A stretch of DNA of 64,000 bases from Scleroderma bovista (GCA_037178675.1 JAYMGJ010000028.1:1-64000), one strand, 5' to 3'. Counted from the stretch's first letter, positions 45,020 through 63,894 are shown. A program made the numbers and translations. Notes: a model not told the origin generated them from the letters alone.

Positions 45020-46203
45020 CTACATCCGCGATCTCGTGGATACCGCAAGGTTTGCTTGTATTCTCGACACGTCGTCAGCTGAGAGTCCGCAGTAATTCTT
45101 CACGTACTCTTCTACTCCTCCGTATTTTCGATTGAGGAGTTCCAAAAAGGCCTTCATAGTCCCATACCTGTAACGAGTGCGTGGGTGATCAGCGAAGTGG
45201 GCAACCCTCCCCCAAGGAGTATTCATACTGTGACGAGAGCATTCGCAATGCGGCGTTAGTGTTAGCGGAAAACATGGGCTCCTTGGAGAGTCGCCTGAGC
45301 ACCTTCTCCCTCTCGGGTTCACGGCCAATGCGGGTGAGGGAGTAGTCATGACATATGTAATGGTCATCTACGCCTGCAAGCTACATTGACAAGAAGTGGT
45401 CGCAATGAGAACAGAGAGCGTAGGACATACCTTGAGGAGGATAGCAGCCATGATGCCGGTCCGATCTTTGCCCGCTTCACATATGGTAAGGACATATACC
45501 AGTTCATCGGTACATAGCCGCACCCGTACAGTGAAAGAGAAATGGATCATTTGGCTTGTCCCTGACATGCCGGAGGATGATACCGAAGGCGTTGCCAGCG
45601 TGATCAAGTATTTGAGTATATAACTTCATGAATGCCTGAAGCAAGTTATATGTGTGATCCAATACATGAATGCACAGCAGTTCACACCTCAGTTGTCCCG
45701 GTAGCATACAGCTCGAATTTTCTGTGAGCGGCATCAGACGTATGTGGTCAAGATATGGCCGGGTTTGCTGTACATACGCACTTCGCAATACTCTCCGGAC
45801 TGTAGTCTTCGGTTCTGAACACTGGGGCACGTACTATTTGCACGCCTTCAATGGTAGGTACTGGAGCGCTGTACTTCTTCATCTCTGGATCCGATCTAAG
45901 ATCAAATACAGTGGTTATGCGAAGTGCCCTCATTCTCTCCGCTCCTACGAAGGAAGTCTTTAGTATAGTCCCTGGACGCTTTTCTCGTGGATTCATTTGC
46001 ACACCTTCCTCTGTTATGCTGGAGATTTCAGCTGCTCGGTAGGCGCAGCCAGGCTTCGTGATGACGTTTGGAGTAGCTGAAGGGTATGATCCTAGGTCGC
46101 GGACATTGGATACGCCGGAAATGGATACGAATGGCGGTTTTGAGAGGATATCTGCAACGTAGGCGGGATCCAGGGGATCCAGTTCGTCGTCCATCGCAGT
46201 CAT
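45020..46203 (-). CDS. Tyrosine/serine phosphatase of the Y_phosphatase3 (PTP-like) family
   Basis: Start MTAMDDELDPLDPAYVADIL (ATG 46203; a second ATG three codons on is equally possible). The N-terminal signature FVSISGVSNVRDLGSYPS and YRAAEISSITEEG is typical of PF13350, followed by ITTVFDLRSDPEM. The P-loop is split by an intron: HCT at ~45525 joins AGKDRTGIMAAILL at ~45450, giving the catalytic CTAGKDR (C-x5-R). The C-terminal exons include DDVSRIQANLAVSTRSRM. About 300 residues. A soluble phosphatase, probably on phosphotyrosine or phosphoinositide substrates. Divergent from MCM6 with only 121 bp between. Confidence 0.88.
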
Positions 46204-46324
46204 TAAAGTGAGCTGAACCCACAGATGGCCACGATATGGGTGTCACGTGACAAAATGATCTTGAGGGCAGGCAGTCTCGTGTCCACTTGTCGCGTCTTTG
46301 CAAGTTACCTTAGCGAATATTACT
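46204..46324. promoter_or_regulatory. 121-bp divergent promoter with GTCACGTGAC palindrome
   Basis: Between phosphatase ATG 46203 (minus) and MCM6 ATG 46325 (plus). The 10-bp perfect palindrome GTCACGTGAC at 46242-46251 contains the CACGTG E-box bound by bHLH factors in fungi. No MluI-type ACGCGT box, the usual G1/S element for MCM genes, was seen. Confidence 0.6.
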
Positions 46325-50001
<3,677 letters not shown>

Positions 50002-53000
50002 TTACTTCCGGGCCCCCAATCCCAACGTCCGCCGCTGCCGTTGTTGCATGGCAAGCGCGCCACCTAACGCACTCGTGGAAGTTATCGTCGGTTGTCCCGC
50101 TTGCCCCATCGATGAGCCCAACAGCCCATTCTGCTTGGCCCGTGGGTTAAGCGGAGACAGTACAGGACGCACAGTCACAGGTGGAGCAACCTCGCCAGTT
50201 ACGCGGCGACGCATAGGAGGTCGGTTGATGTCCGCAAGACCGACTCCAAGTCCCGACCGCGATCCAGACTCGGTAGATCTACTGTCGTGGCTTCCAAACG
50301 AACTCCCGAATGCCAAAAGATCCGCACCGAGAGCTTGTCGGCGTGACTTTTCATGTTTGTTTTGGACCGCTCGGAAGTGACTGAGGAGTTCTTGCCATTT
50401 GATCTCCTCCCGACCGATCTTGGTCCGAGCAGCAAGAGGAACGGTGCTGGACATAGAATACGTCAAGTTTGCTCCTGGCTGATCAGAGGAGATACAAACG
50501 GTTTGGGAGCTATATGAAGGAAACCGGCGGAGTTGACTGCATTCAGTCGATTGCGTAGTGATACAAAGGCACTACTTTGTGGGAGGAGCATGAGCAACCC
50601 ATAGAGGCACTTGAACAGGTAGGGGTATCGATCAGGCTCAAGGAGTTGCAGGCGAAGATCTTGCCAGGTCCATGTCAACAGTACATAGAAATGGAGATGG
50701 CGCCTACGCACAAGTAAACACCGGTGACTCGATTAGTTGGACAAGCTTGTCGATTTGTACCAACATCGCAACCGTGATCTCTAAGTCCGCGCTAACAGAA
50801 AAGTCAAGCACGACTGGACATCGATCGCCATGGACACGTACAATATGGAAAGTAGGTTCGATGCATGTTCGTAAGCTTGTGCCAGGAGACATAGCGAGAA
50901 GACTGATACAGCGTTGTGACACCACGACCGATACAGTGTCACGAACAAGGCTTGTCCGTCTTGCTAACCAAAGCCTCGAATGGGCCGACAAAGGATCGAA
51001 CGAGGGAGCGCACTCACACGTATTTCCAGACTTTTCAGCCTCCTCCTGAACTCCACGAGTTCAGGCGAGGTAATAAGAATCGTATTCAGCTTCTGAACGA
51101 TCTCACTCGCAAACTCCAGGTCCTGTCGACGTTGTCAAATTTACAGCTTTATTGATGAAGATGGGATTGCACACCTCCTCTGTCTCCAAGATTTCCGCAA
51201 ACGTCCTATATATACGTTCTGTGTTCAGGTTAAGGCATAGCTGCCGGATGATAAGGCTCCCGCGTGCTTCAAGTAGTTTTCGATCTGTACTGAACAACTC
51301 AAGGAGGTTCATCATAAAACCCTTGAAGTAGCCCTCCTCCGAGCTGGAAGATATTTGTGCAAGTAGCTGTAAATCATGTTTGATGACTTCTTCTGAGGGG
51401 TCCGACAGCGTCTTGAGCAGGGCTGGGAATGTACCGTCGTCCATGACAAGTATCTAGGGGAAGTCCCAAACTTCGTTGGTCCTTAAGTCGGCGCGAAGTA
51501 ATATGAATCAATACCTTCTTCGGTGCTTTCTGATGAAGCATGATAAGCCACTTGAGAGCCGCCACCCGAGTTTGTTCGTGCTCGCTTAGAAACTGGATCG
51601 TCAGTTCGTTTACGGTAGCTTGATAGTCAAACAAGTCCTGGTCTTCTTCCTCCACCGGCGACGGTGGCACAGCAGCCGTCGCAGAAGGCGCTGTAATTAG
51701 GCTATTTGAAGACATGCGGGACTCTGGTCGACTAGAAGCATCTGATGTCGATGGCTGTGAGGTGCCTGTTCGCGGCCGTTGCGGTAGGGGTATGGTGATC
51801 TTGTCTGAAGTAGATGGTAATAGTTGACCATCGGGTGGAGCTTCGGGCGGCGGATTTGCGTCGCCGGCAAGTGCAATGGATACGGTAGGTTGTCGAGAAG
51901 GGAGGGTTGTGGCTGTAGGCGTAGGTGAGCCAGCGGGGGGGCGGCTCGATGATTGCCACGACGGAATTTCAACAGGTGACGACAAGTCCTGGATAACCTT
52001 GGTGAGCAGCTTATTCGTTCTGATGGCGGCAGATTGGATCATTGGAACATGGTGGGCCAGGTTCGGCAATATGGCGGGGATGAAGCGTGGGGTAAAGGGT
52101 ACCATGACTTCTTGTGCGAAACCGAGGAACTCTGCTAGCCATTGCAGGGAAGTTGATTGCTGAATCTCATCGTCTAATGGAGTATTTCATTTACATCGCA
52201 ACTCAAAGCGAAGCGGTAACGTACGTAGGCCATCTAATTGCTGGATGAGAATCTCAACGATAGCAGCATAGTCTATCCGGACTCCTTGACCAGGAACCCA
52301 AGCTATTCCAGATAAGCCAAATTAGATAGCAGAGAAACATAGACTCCCCACCTCCTGTACCCCGATCGACATTATAATCGACCTTGTGTTCCTTGTCTTG
52401 GTCAGAGATAATCGCAGCATGATCCCCGTTGGGTTGAATTTCATCGGACTGATAAATGTCTTCCATGTTGGTAAGCTCCTCTCGTCGCCGTCGAATCTCA
52501 CTAATGTCACGAATTTCCCGAAGGAAGTCAGCAAGAAGATTCTCCGTCGCGACCCGGACATCTTCTGTTGGGTCTGACAGGTATTTCCTAGAAGTTGCGG
52601 CTGGATCAGCCACAAATAAGGAAATTCGTCCCACTCACTCACAAAAGGCCGTCCAAAAATTCGGGCAAGTATGAAATGAGTTCCAACTCAGGGACTGAGT
52701 CTAGCACCGTAATCCATGAAACAAGATAACTCCTTGTAAACGGACTGATGACATAAATCCGCTCTCTGAGAAGGGGGATAAACCGCGCGAGGGAGAATGC
52801 CTTCCTTTGAGTGAACGCTGCAGGGTGGTCGGGGGGGAATGGGACCAGTATGCTTTGGTCCTGAGGGTCGGAACGGTCACGAACTTTTTCAGTTTCTGGA
52901 TACTGCGGAACATAGACAGAAGCAGTCTCCGCGACGATGTCCTTCAATAGGCGGTCCAAGAGTTCCGCGCCATTCTTGACAGATATCTCTGAATCTGCAG

Positions 53001-53569
53001 CGAGCTGAACAACGATTTAGGTAACTGCGCAGACCACGAACATGATGGGAAATCACCTTGCTGAGAGCATCGAATATAGGGTTGAAATAGACGAGTACCT
53101 CACCCTTGGATACCTTGGCAATATTGTATAGGCACTCAGCCGAAAAGTATCTGATTCTGTTCTCCGGGTCGGTGAAGCACGTAAGGACAGGTTCGATGAA
53201 TTTGTCCATGTACGGCGCAACGTCCACTCCAAGCGCGATAGCGGTACCAGCGAGGCCAATTAAACCACCATTTCGTATGTGCAAAGGGTTCGAGATATTA
53301 CTGAACATGTCAACCAGCTGGTCGATGATTTGGTTGATTCGACGGTCGTCTTTCTGTTGGTGGCATTCTCGGACCTGTCTACACGAGTGTCGTGAGTGGT
53401 GCACATACGCAAGTGTGAGGGGTGACTAGCTACTTCTCGAGGTCAAGAGCTGCAGCTTTTCGCTTCTCGTATATCTTGTCAACCAGCTGCTTTGCCACCG
53501 AAGCCTCTGGCAGATATCAGGTGTTCAGCGGGGGCCATTAGCACCGGGTGTGCATAGTTACTCACCCAT
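50002..53569 (-). CDS. VAC14: VAC14, scaffold of the PI(3,5)P2 kinase complex
   Basis: HEAT-repeat scaffold that binds the kinase Fab1/PIKfyve and phosphatase Fig4 on the vacuole or endosome. Start ATG 53569 in a 4-base coding exon end (ATGG|GTGAGT) spliced to [20 protein letters not shown]. Fab1-binding HEAT region: [55 protein letters not shown]. Fig4-binding C-terminus: [80 protein letters not shown] and [20 protein letters not shown]. The Ser/Pro-rich insert at ~51700-51960 is variable linker. About 950 residues, about 12 exons. Stop TAA 50002-50004. Confidence 0.92.
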
Positions 53570-54279
53570 GGTCGTAAGTCGGCGTTGCTGAAGACCCGGC
53601 CTGGAAACCAGACACGCTATGTGATACCAACACCCCAGTGACCTAGTCCCAAATACGATTTTGTCTATATACACACATAACAATTTCAAAAACTATCGGC
53701 TGGGCACAAGTTCACCTCTCCAGAATTGTAGCTGATACAAATACACCGAGTCGTTGTACACGATTTTGCATGCATACTACACATTATATTGATCGATGCT
53801 TGTGTCAAATAGTTTGACACTGGGAGAGAAATAGGGTACAAGTAGACTCCATAACTTGTGTGAATATTTGACATTGAAGATGTGTATGTCTTGTGATATA
53901 GAAATATGGTGTAAGGTATTAGTAGGTGTAGTTCTTGTCACCACGATTCTAGGAGGGTAATTTGTGCTTGCGTCCAGACCTTGTTTAGCCCGAACTGCTA
54001 GTGCCGAGACTAAGGCGTGGATGAAGCTGTTAAATAAAATAAGAGCACTGGCATTCAATGGAGGAATCAGGCGTTCCCTTCTGCACTTATTGCTGTAAAC
54101 GAATTTAGCGTCGGGACAAACGAGTCTCAGTTATGCCTCGATACTTTTGAGTAATCAAAAGTACGTTGGCCCGCCGACAAACGCAAATGCAAGCAGTAAT
54201 TTCAGCACAACATTGGTGTTCAAGACAAGAAAGGAATGTCTCGAGACCCGAGGGGTGTGGATTACACTCATAGTTGCTA
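53570..54279. other. Intergenic AT-rich region upstream of VAC14
   Basis: No recognisable gene. Contains TATA-rich stretches and short frames without family resemblance. Confidence 0.4.
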
Positions 54280-54812
54280 TAATGCAAAGCTCCAGTGAGA
54301 ACTCAACCACTATCTCACTTTCGTCATCCTTTGACAGTCAAGCAGAGCGATCCATGCGGCATTGCATAGTAGCTACATACCTCACAAATAGCAGCGGTGG
54401 ATTCCCTGTCTTTTTGCGGTGCGGCTTGAGCTTGCCGTCCAGTGGATTTGCAGGGCAGCTGTGTGTAAGATGCGGTTCTATACGCAAATCGGATCCAAGG
54501 GTTGTCCCAGTTCACCAGAGACTTGGGGGCACGGAAACGGGACTTCTAGAGATTGGCTACAAAGCTCAGGTACAGCGATGGTCATCCTGCTTATCTAATG
54601 GATACCAAGTCTATCAATTGTGATGGGAGGCTTCTGGGCGACATTTGATTCTTGTCCTCTTCCATCTCTGCTGGTCTAGCGACCTGCGCAGGATTTACCT
54701 TTACCTTTCTTGTTCCGATACCTGTGCCTCTATCAAGGATCACAATTGTTCCCTTTTGTACACACTGCCGCAATAAACCAACTCCTCCGTGCTTGCCTTG
54801 GCTGCAACACAT
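54280..54812 (-). CDS. Possible short gene, unrecognised
   Basis: Minus-strand pieces with splice signals: CVQKGTIVILDRGTGIGTRK from ATG 54812, a 21-nt GT...AG gap that may simply be read through, VARPAEMEEDKNQMSPRSLP, then after a CTCTAG acceptor SLVNWDNPWIRFAYRTASYT and QAQAAPQKDRESTAAI before a GTATGT donor (~54380). The second block looks protein-like (Trp and Arg spacing) but the family was not recognised. An overlapping plus-strand frame (54147-54623) has no such features. Confidence 0.28.
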
Positions 54813-54852
54813 CGCCGTTCATTAACATTCGTCGTATCTTCTGAACAAAGTC

Positions 54853-56534
54853 ATGGTCCATGAGTTTCCTCATAGGTGAGTGATCTTCCAATCATTCGCT
54901 GTTGGTATCCCAGTCGCCTTACTGACAAACGCCACAGAATGAACCCTTCTTATCTCCGTAGGGCGCCATCGGACTGCGTCTCCCCCGACCCTGCAAATAC
55001 GCTCACTGATCGCCTTAACAAGCTGCTCAACTCCTCTGGTACTGGTTATGTCCTTAGCCTTTGCCCAGGACAACAATATCCTATCACCGCGCCTCTGCTC
55101 TTTGCTGCACCCAGCCAAGAGATCAGCACGGCTGGCTACCCTACTGGGAATGACAGAGCGACTCTGATTGTCTCTGGCCCTGTTTTTTCCAATGGCACCG
55201 GCCACACCACTGCTGTGGATGGGACTTGTCACAATTGCAACGGCGTCACCCTCCGCAACGTGCAGGTGAGGCTATGCTGCTCTAGGCCTGTCTGTATTCT
55301 CACAGAGGTTCCTGACAATGCGACAGATCAATGGCACAAGACTTGGCGGTCCCCCTATCAATGGGGGCGGCAATATTGAAATGGGTGGCGGAAACTCGAA
55401 CCAGCTCATCGAATATGTCCATTCATATGACCCGCGCGGTTGGTCGTGTCTCCATATAGCAGAGGGAACGCTTAACTGCAATAATGTTACCGTCCAAAAT
55501 AACGACATTGGACCAGCCGGTTCAGACCTGTTCCAACAATGGGCGGACGGTATTTCGTTTTCCTGTCGCAATGGTCTGGTTAGGAATAACATGATCAACA
55601 ACCCAACGGATGGTGGCATTGTACTCTTTGGCGCACCTGGTACACGTGTGGAAAATAACACAATTTGGGTAGAATCGGTGCGCCCAGCTATGTATATTTA
55701 CTCGGCGCCTACTAATAATAGCGTTAACACGCAGAATACATTGCTCGGGGGTATCAACATGGTGGATTACAATCCATTCAGTGGCAATTACACTGGAGTT
55801 ATTGTTACAAACAATACGATCGCAGGCGGATTTGCCGATGGATCCCCTACAGGGTCCCAGGTCAAGGGTACGAACAACGAAGACGTCATCATCAAGTATG
55901 TCTATCCCGTCTGCGGTAGTCAGTCAGTCGGCTCATTTCCCTCAGAATCGGTATCGCCATTGGCCCACGCACTTGGTTCGGAAATGAGTATGGGAAAAAT
56001 GTCAGCACCGGAGGGACAGTCCTGAACAACCAGCTTACTGGCGCGTTCAGCTATGGTATTGCGATGTCCTCGGCAAAGAACTTTATTGTGGAAAATAACG
56101 TTCTGATCGGGAACACTTCCTTCATTGGTGCTCGGGGTCCAAACTGTACAGCAGATGACCCCACGCCGCCTCCCAGCGCGTTCGTCATCGACTTGAACAC
56201 CACAACGCAATCAACGACACAGTTGGACTTTGTATCTGTTTCGGATGGTGACAGTTTGACTTGTGTAATGCCACCTACAGACGGAGACTACTGGCCATTT
56301 GGGGGAAAACCTACCCCGCCAGAGTCATCCCCCTCGGCGACATCGGCGCCATCGTCTCATTCTAATACAGGGGCAACTGTTGGAATCATATTGGGTGCCA
56401 TTGCCGCAGTCCTCATTATCGCTGTGATAGCATGGTATGTTCGGAAATGGGCTATCAAACGGGCTGAAGCTAGGAAAATCATGAACACGACGAGACAACA
56501 TTCGGGAAATGATCGGATAAAGGAACAGTTCTAA
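54853..56534 (+). CDS. Membrane-anchored parallel beta-helix (pectate-lyase-like fold) protein
   Basis: About 500 residues of Asn/Gly-rich repeats typical of right-handed beta-helix proteins (NCNGVTLRNVQ; GTLNCNNVTVQNNDIGPAG; RNGLVRNNMINNPTDGGIVL; GTRVENNTIWV; IVTNNTIAGGFADG; NFIVENNVLIGNTSF), then a Ser/Thr/Pro-rich stalk and one transmembrane helix (ATVGIILGAIAAVLIIAVIA, ~56375-56430) with a basic cytosolic tail. Introns at ~55267-55305 and ~55898-55946. The start is uncertain: ATG 54853 spliced over 54875-54937 gives MVHEFPHRMNPSYLRRAPSD; ATG 54939 is the alternative. Neither gives a good signal peptide, so a 5' exon may be missing. A type I surface protein with possible polysaccharide binding or lyase role is an inference; no catalytic residues were assigned. 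Confidence 0.75.
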
Positions 56535-56795
56535 TTATTTTGGACCATGTTGTGCATACGAGATATCCATACCCTACTTACTTCCTATAGACTCTTACTT
56601 AGACGAGCTTTCATTGATACTGCATTTGTTACTGTACATACATTCCAGTGTTCCACCATGAGTCGATTACGTAACTCACATATGACTAAGCACGATGTGG
56701 CACGGCAAATGTTTGTCAGGGCCTACTTTCAAAGGGTTTCGTTGTGTACACCCGGTTCACATCATCGTTTCTCCATCTCCCTTGTCACCATCAAA

Positions 56796-59465
<2,670 letters not shown>

Positions 59466-60018
59466 AAATCTCCGCCACATATCGCATCCAAGCCATGAGA
59501 TGCTTCAAGACACGACAACATCGTGACTATCTGCGGTTGGACCACGCTCAAGACCATCGCCTGAACAACGCGTTGTGGACATGCTATTCTCTTCCGCTAT
59601 GCAATGGCACACTTTCACTGGTTTAATTCATGTCATTTTCTACAGGGTCCAAGACACAGCGTTGCGGAAACGGGCGTGCACCATCCCCGTGAAGTGGGAT
59701 AACGTAGGTACTTGTACGTTCTTGGAAAGGTCATACAAGATTGTCGTCCCGACTTTTGTCCCCCATTCTTCAGCCTGTCGTTTTTGCTTCCTCTTCTCAC
59801 TCGTACACTTTGCTAATTCCCTTCCTGAGACTCTTTTGGTGTTCCAGATTTCCGTAATTGAAGACACCCACCTTGTAACTTAGAAATCAACTATAAAATA
59901 TTCTGCGGTAGTGAGAAACTGAAGTGACTTTGGATTGCAAAAGTCGAAAAAGTAACTAAGAACAGGGATGTGCATGCAGTTTCATCCGTAGACTATCCGC
60001 CTCATCATACGTCTGCCG
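59466..60018. other. Convergent intergenic region after poly(A) polymerase
   Basis: No convincing gene; a plus-strand frame at 59575-59883 has no family features. Confidence 0.4.
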
Positions 60019-61654
60019 CTATCGATCACTTACTCGCTCCCCCGAGCAATCCGAAGTAGGAAGAGGAGGGAGTCGAGAGCGTCGATGCCTGCCTGGTTGG
60101 CGAAGCGGCTGGTCACGTTCGTTCTGCGGCGAGCTCGCATCTCGCACAGCCATGATGAGTTTAGGACCGAGTGCATCAAAGTCGAGGAAAGCGCCTAATT
60201 TAAAGTCATCCAATTTCCATAGACGCTGGTAGATAAAGGACTCGGTGTGCTGTGAGGTTACCGAGGAGGTAGGGGAGGGTGAAGTGTATGGCGTGCAGAT
60301 CCAAAATCGAAGTCTGTGTGATGCACCAGTGGGTACTGAGACTGCGGGTATTGAACTAACAAGTGGTATATATCAGACGGGTATCCCATGTCTCAAGGTG
60401 TGTTCTCACTAGATCATGAAGGAGGCTGTCTGTGGATCGCAGTCCAGTCTAAGATGATATCCATCGAACAGAGTGCGACCGACGCCTCCTGCTTCGTATT
60501 CAAGAGATAATGCATAGATGCCGGCCTCGACTAAACGCCACCTATTGCGGAAACCACTTATGCAGTACGTCACAGGGAGGATTACCAAAGCCATACCTGA
60601 TGATAAAGCTGACGTGGGCGCGACCAAGAACAGCTTGGTATATGTACATGTCTTGGGTAGCATTTTGCATGACTGCAAATGAAGCGTCACCAATAGAACG
60701 GAAGTCTGGATCACGAGCGATCCATAGGTCATCGTCACCGAATAAGCGGTGGTAGATGTTTGCTGATCGCAGCCATACACGAAGATGATACAGACAGCCA
60801 GTTGGTAAGGAAGAGCGCGGAGGGAAAGCGCTGTGAGAATGGTACTGAATTGAGCATGGCAAAGGCCATAGAGGGTATGGGCTCACAATACCGAGAAGTC
60901 AATCTGCCGAGGGTCGAGTGAGAGCTTCAGTGAGATTGGCTTGCACAATGCGCGCTCGATAGGGCCAGCTTTTAGTGTGAGGGTGAAGCTGTAGTGGCCT
61001 TGACGGTCTGCATCTGGTTCGATCCTGTTTAAAGTCGGCTAGTGAGTAGAGTTATCCAAGCCTCAGAGGGACACGTTCTACAGAATAAATATCTGAGCAG
61101 GAGCATCCCCAAGACGGAGAGAATAAGCGTAGGTCCGAGTTTCTTGTAGCAGTTCCATGTTGAGGAACGATTGGTTTGGGCTGGAGGTGGGCACCATGAG
61201 CAGATATAGACAGGGGGAAGATAAGAAAGATCACATAGAGGATCCGGGTGCATCTGGAGGCGGTCCAGTAGGGTAGCTATCCCCGTGAGTGAGGATCAGA
61301 TAATAGTGCATCCATTAAGTGCGTGATCAATCAGAAAAGAAGGAGCGGAATCCGAAGCAGTGGAAGTGGAAGTGGCTTACCGATTGCTTCTCACTGGACT
61401 CAAAGTAGTACTCTGTTTGCTCACTGCTTCGTAGAGGGGGAGAATTGGTTCTTCGTCCTCTCGTCCAGCTGTAGAGCTGGCAGCATCCTGTCGGATAATC
61501 TGCCAAATACCGGGGCGGAATCTGTGAGCCAGGGCTGATATCTGACGGGAGATAATGTAGAGTTCCTATTAGGTGGAATGGGCGTTGGACTGGATGTCAC
61601 GAACAGTGGGCGATGGACGTATGGTGGTGGTGTCGAGCAGAAGTATCCGTCCAC
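60019..61654 (-). CDS. Uncharacterised multi-exon gene divergent from GatB
   Basis: A chain of minus-strand exons can be joined with consistent splice signals: MDGYFCSTPPPYVHRPL (ATG 61654) to DERTKNQFSPSTK before GTGAGC; LLDRLQMHPDPLCDLSYLPP (~61265); RIEPDADRQGHYSFTLTLKA and ISLKLSLDPRQIDFS (~61020-60890); RFPSALFLTNWLSVSSSCMA then KHLPPLIR; DDDLWIARDPDFRSIGDASF and TQDMYIYQAVLGRAHVSFII (~60730-60600); RWRLVEAGIYALSLEYEAGG; HLRLDCDPQTASFMI; SIPAVSVPTGASHRLRFWIC; LWKLDDFKLGAFLDFDALGP (~60200). The family is not recognised; composition suggests a beta-rich soluble protein with one hydrophobic segment. The end past 60019 is not resolved. Start is 151 bp from the GatB start. Confidence 0.5.
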
Positions 61655-61805
61655 TCACCGTGGTCGTTCACATGCACGCTGTCGCTGATGCACTGCACGC
61701 TCTCCAATGCAGCTGGTCCGTGCCTAGACTGTGATCCCTGGCGAGGCTGTGGACGGAAACGACGTCGAAAGCACTGCACCCCCGAAAAGGAATGTTCAGA
61801 TACTT

Positions 61806-63894
61806 ATGATCGTCTGTTCTCGTCCATGCCAGTGGCGGCAGCTTCAAATCAGAGGACTGCGAGGCATTCACCGCCAGTGCGAGGACAAGAGGTGGCCAGG
61901 GTGGGACGTCGTTGTCGGCATCGAGGTGCATGCTCAGATAAAATCACGGCGGAAACTGTTTTCAGGTCCGAGCCTCCATTTGCAGTCCACAGAGGCGGTT
62001 GACTCTGCTGATACCCAGACGCGTGGACATCCCATCCAAACGAAATACCCAACTCCGCAGTCTCCAGCTTCGACGCTGCACTTCCCGGAACGTTACCTGT
62101 GAGCAACGGTCTCTGCTAGTCTTTCGTGTCTGAGACAACGGACAGACCTTGAACCCTAAATGCGTAGAACTCGCAGTCCGCACCGCGCTAGCTTTAAATG
62201 CCCAAGTCCAGCCGCGTTCTGCTTTCGATCGAAAACACTACTTTTATCCAGACCTCCCCGCAGGCTATCAAATCACACAACGATATGGTGAGGAAGCCTG
62301 GTACTCTGGTTTCAGAAATCCCTCAAATGTCTGCCAGCACCATTGGCGAGAGGGGGGTACTTGAAGTTGCCTCGCGGCGGTGTCCATGTCGGTATCACAC
62401 AACTACAACTAGAACAAGTACGCAGAGCCCCCGCTGCGCATATATGCACTGCTGACAGGTTTCTTTTACAATAGGACACTGCTAAGTCGACATTCGATGC
62501 CCGTCGACGGCTTTCACTCATTGACCTCAACCGTGCCGGTTCTGGCCTGATGGAGATTGTTTCAGATCCTGACATGAGGTGTATCCATTTCCAATCTTCC
62601 CGCAACGTCGCATTCATCTTCAGTTAGGTCACCAGAAGAGGCCGGGGATTACGTTCGGACTCTACAAACATTGTTGCGCGCAGTAGGATCCAGTGATGGT
62701 AGCATGGAACTTGTATGTGGCCCATGTATGCGCCACTACCTACAGGGGTAATTTACTCTTGAGCTTTCCAGGGCTCACTACGATGTGACGTCAACGTCTC
62801 AGTTAACAGACACGGACATCCTCCGGGGACGCGGTGCGAAATCAAAAACCTCAACAGCGTCAAGTTCATCATGGTGGCCATAAGTCAGCACAATCTTATT
62901 CTATTCATGAAAACAAGCCACTGACAACGCTTCCTAGCATCCGAGGTGTTTCGCCACATCAAACTCCTGGAGGACGGCCAAGCGGTCGCCCAGGAGACAC
63001 GAGGATTCGACGAAGACAAGGCGCAGACATTCAGATTACGCAGCAAAGAGGATTCACCGGATTATAGGTACATGCCGGATCCCAATCTTCCGCCACTCCT
63101 TCTTTCCCAGGTGCGTATTATCATGTCTTTCGTAGACCCATATATATGCTCACCTCCTTCAAGGAATACATAGAGCAAGTTCGAAACTCGATGCCAGAAC
63201 TCCCCGAGGCAACACGTACCCGCCTTCTCTCTATGGGCCTATCAGAGCGTGATGCAGACGTGCTCATGACAAACGATGCGGGTCGTGAGGTCGGATTCGA
63301 CGGTGAACTAGGGAAGGGAGCCATTACTTATTTCAATAGCCTCGTTCAAGGGCGGGACCCCAAGATAGTGGTCAACTGGTGCGCTCCTCATTTTCACCAC
63401 CTTGAAAATGGGGCTTAGCGCATGTCACACAGGATGACGCACGAACTTCTTGGTCAGCTAACCATGCGGAAGGAGACTTTCATCAATAATCCCGTATCAG
63501 TCGAACAGATGGGCGAACTTATTGATATGGTGCAAAGTGATAGGCTAACAGGTGGACCAATTGAGATTGTAGTCCTGTGTATTGTTAATCTTGTTGATGA
63601 ACAGGCACGTCCGGAAAGGCGCTCTTGCGCCATATGGTAATCAACAAATCATCCGAGGCCCCATCAGAGCTGGCCAAAGAACTGGGCTTGTCAGCCCTTT
63701 CGCAAGATGATTCTTGCTTGGTCTCACAGTGGTGTTTAGAAGCCATCGAAAATCTACCCCAGCAGGCTGAGGCTGTAAGGGAGGGAAACCTGCCTGTTTT
63801 GAACAAGCTTGTTGGGAAGGTTATGAAGCTGAGTAAAGGCCGGGCAAATGCAGAGAATGTCCGGACATTGTTATTAGAGTTGTTAAGGGCATAG
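61806..63894 (+). CDS. GATB: Glutamyl-tRNA(Gln) amidotransferase subunit B, mitochondrial
   Basis: Part of the GatCAB-type enzyme that converts Glu-tRNA(Gln) to Gln-tRNA(Gln) in mitochondria. ATG 61806 gives [20 protein letters not shown], an Arg-rich, acid-free presequence fitting mitochondrial import. Core: [20 protein letters not shown] spliced to [16 protein letters not shown] and [126 protein letters not shown]; the C-terminal YqeY-like tail domain ends [20 protein letters not shown]. About ten introns, ~530 residues, stop TAG 63892-63894. Upstream ATGs are out of frame or separated by stops. Confidence 0.92.

Noticed and set aside
50985..51010. tRNA T-arm-like sequence (GTTCGATCC on the minus strand)
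   Set aside because: It lies in VAC14 sequence and no cloverleaf could be built around it.
54147..54623. 158-codon plus-strand frame
   Set aside because: Ser/Thr-rich with no conserved features, and the opposite strand carries the more protein-like exons with splice signals.
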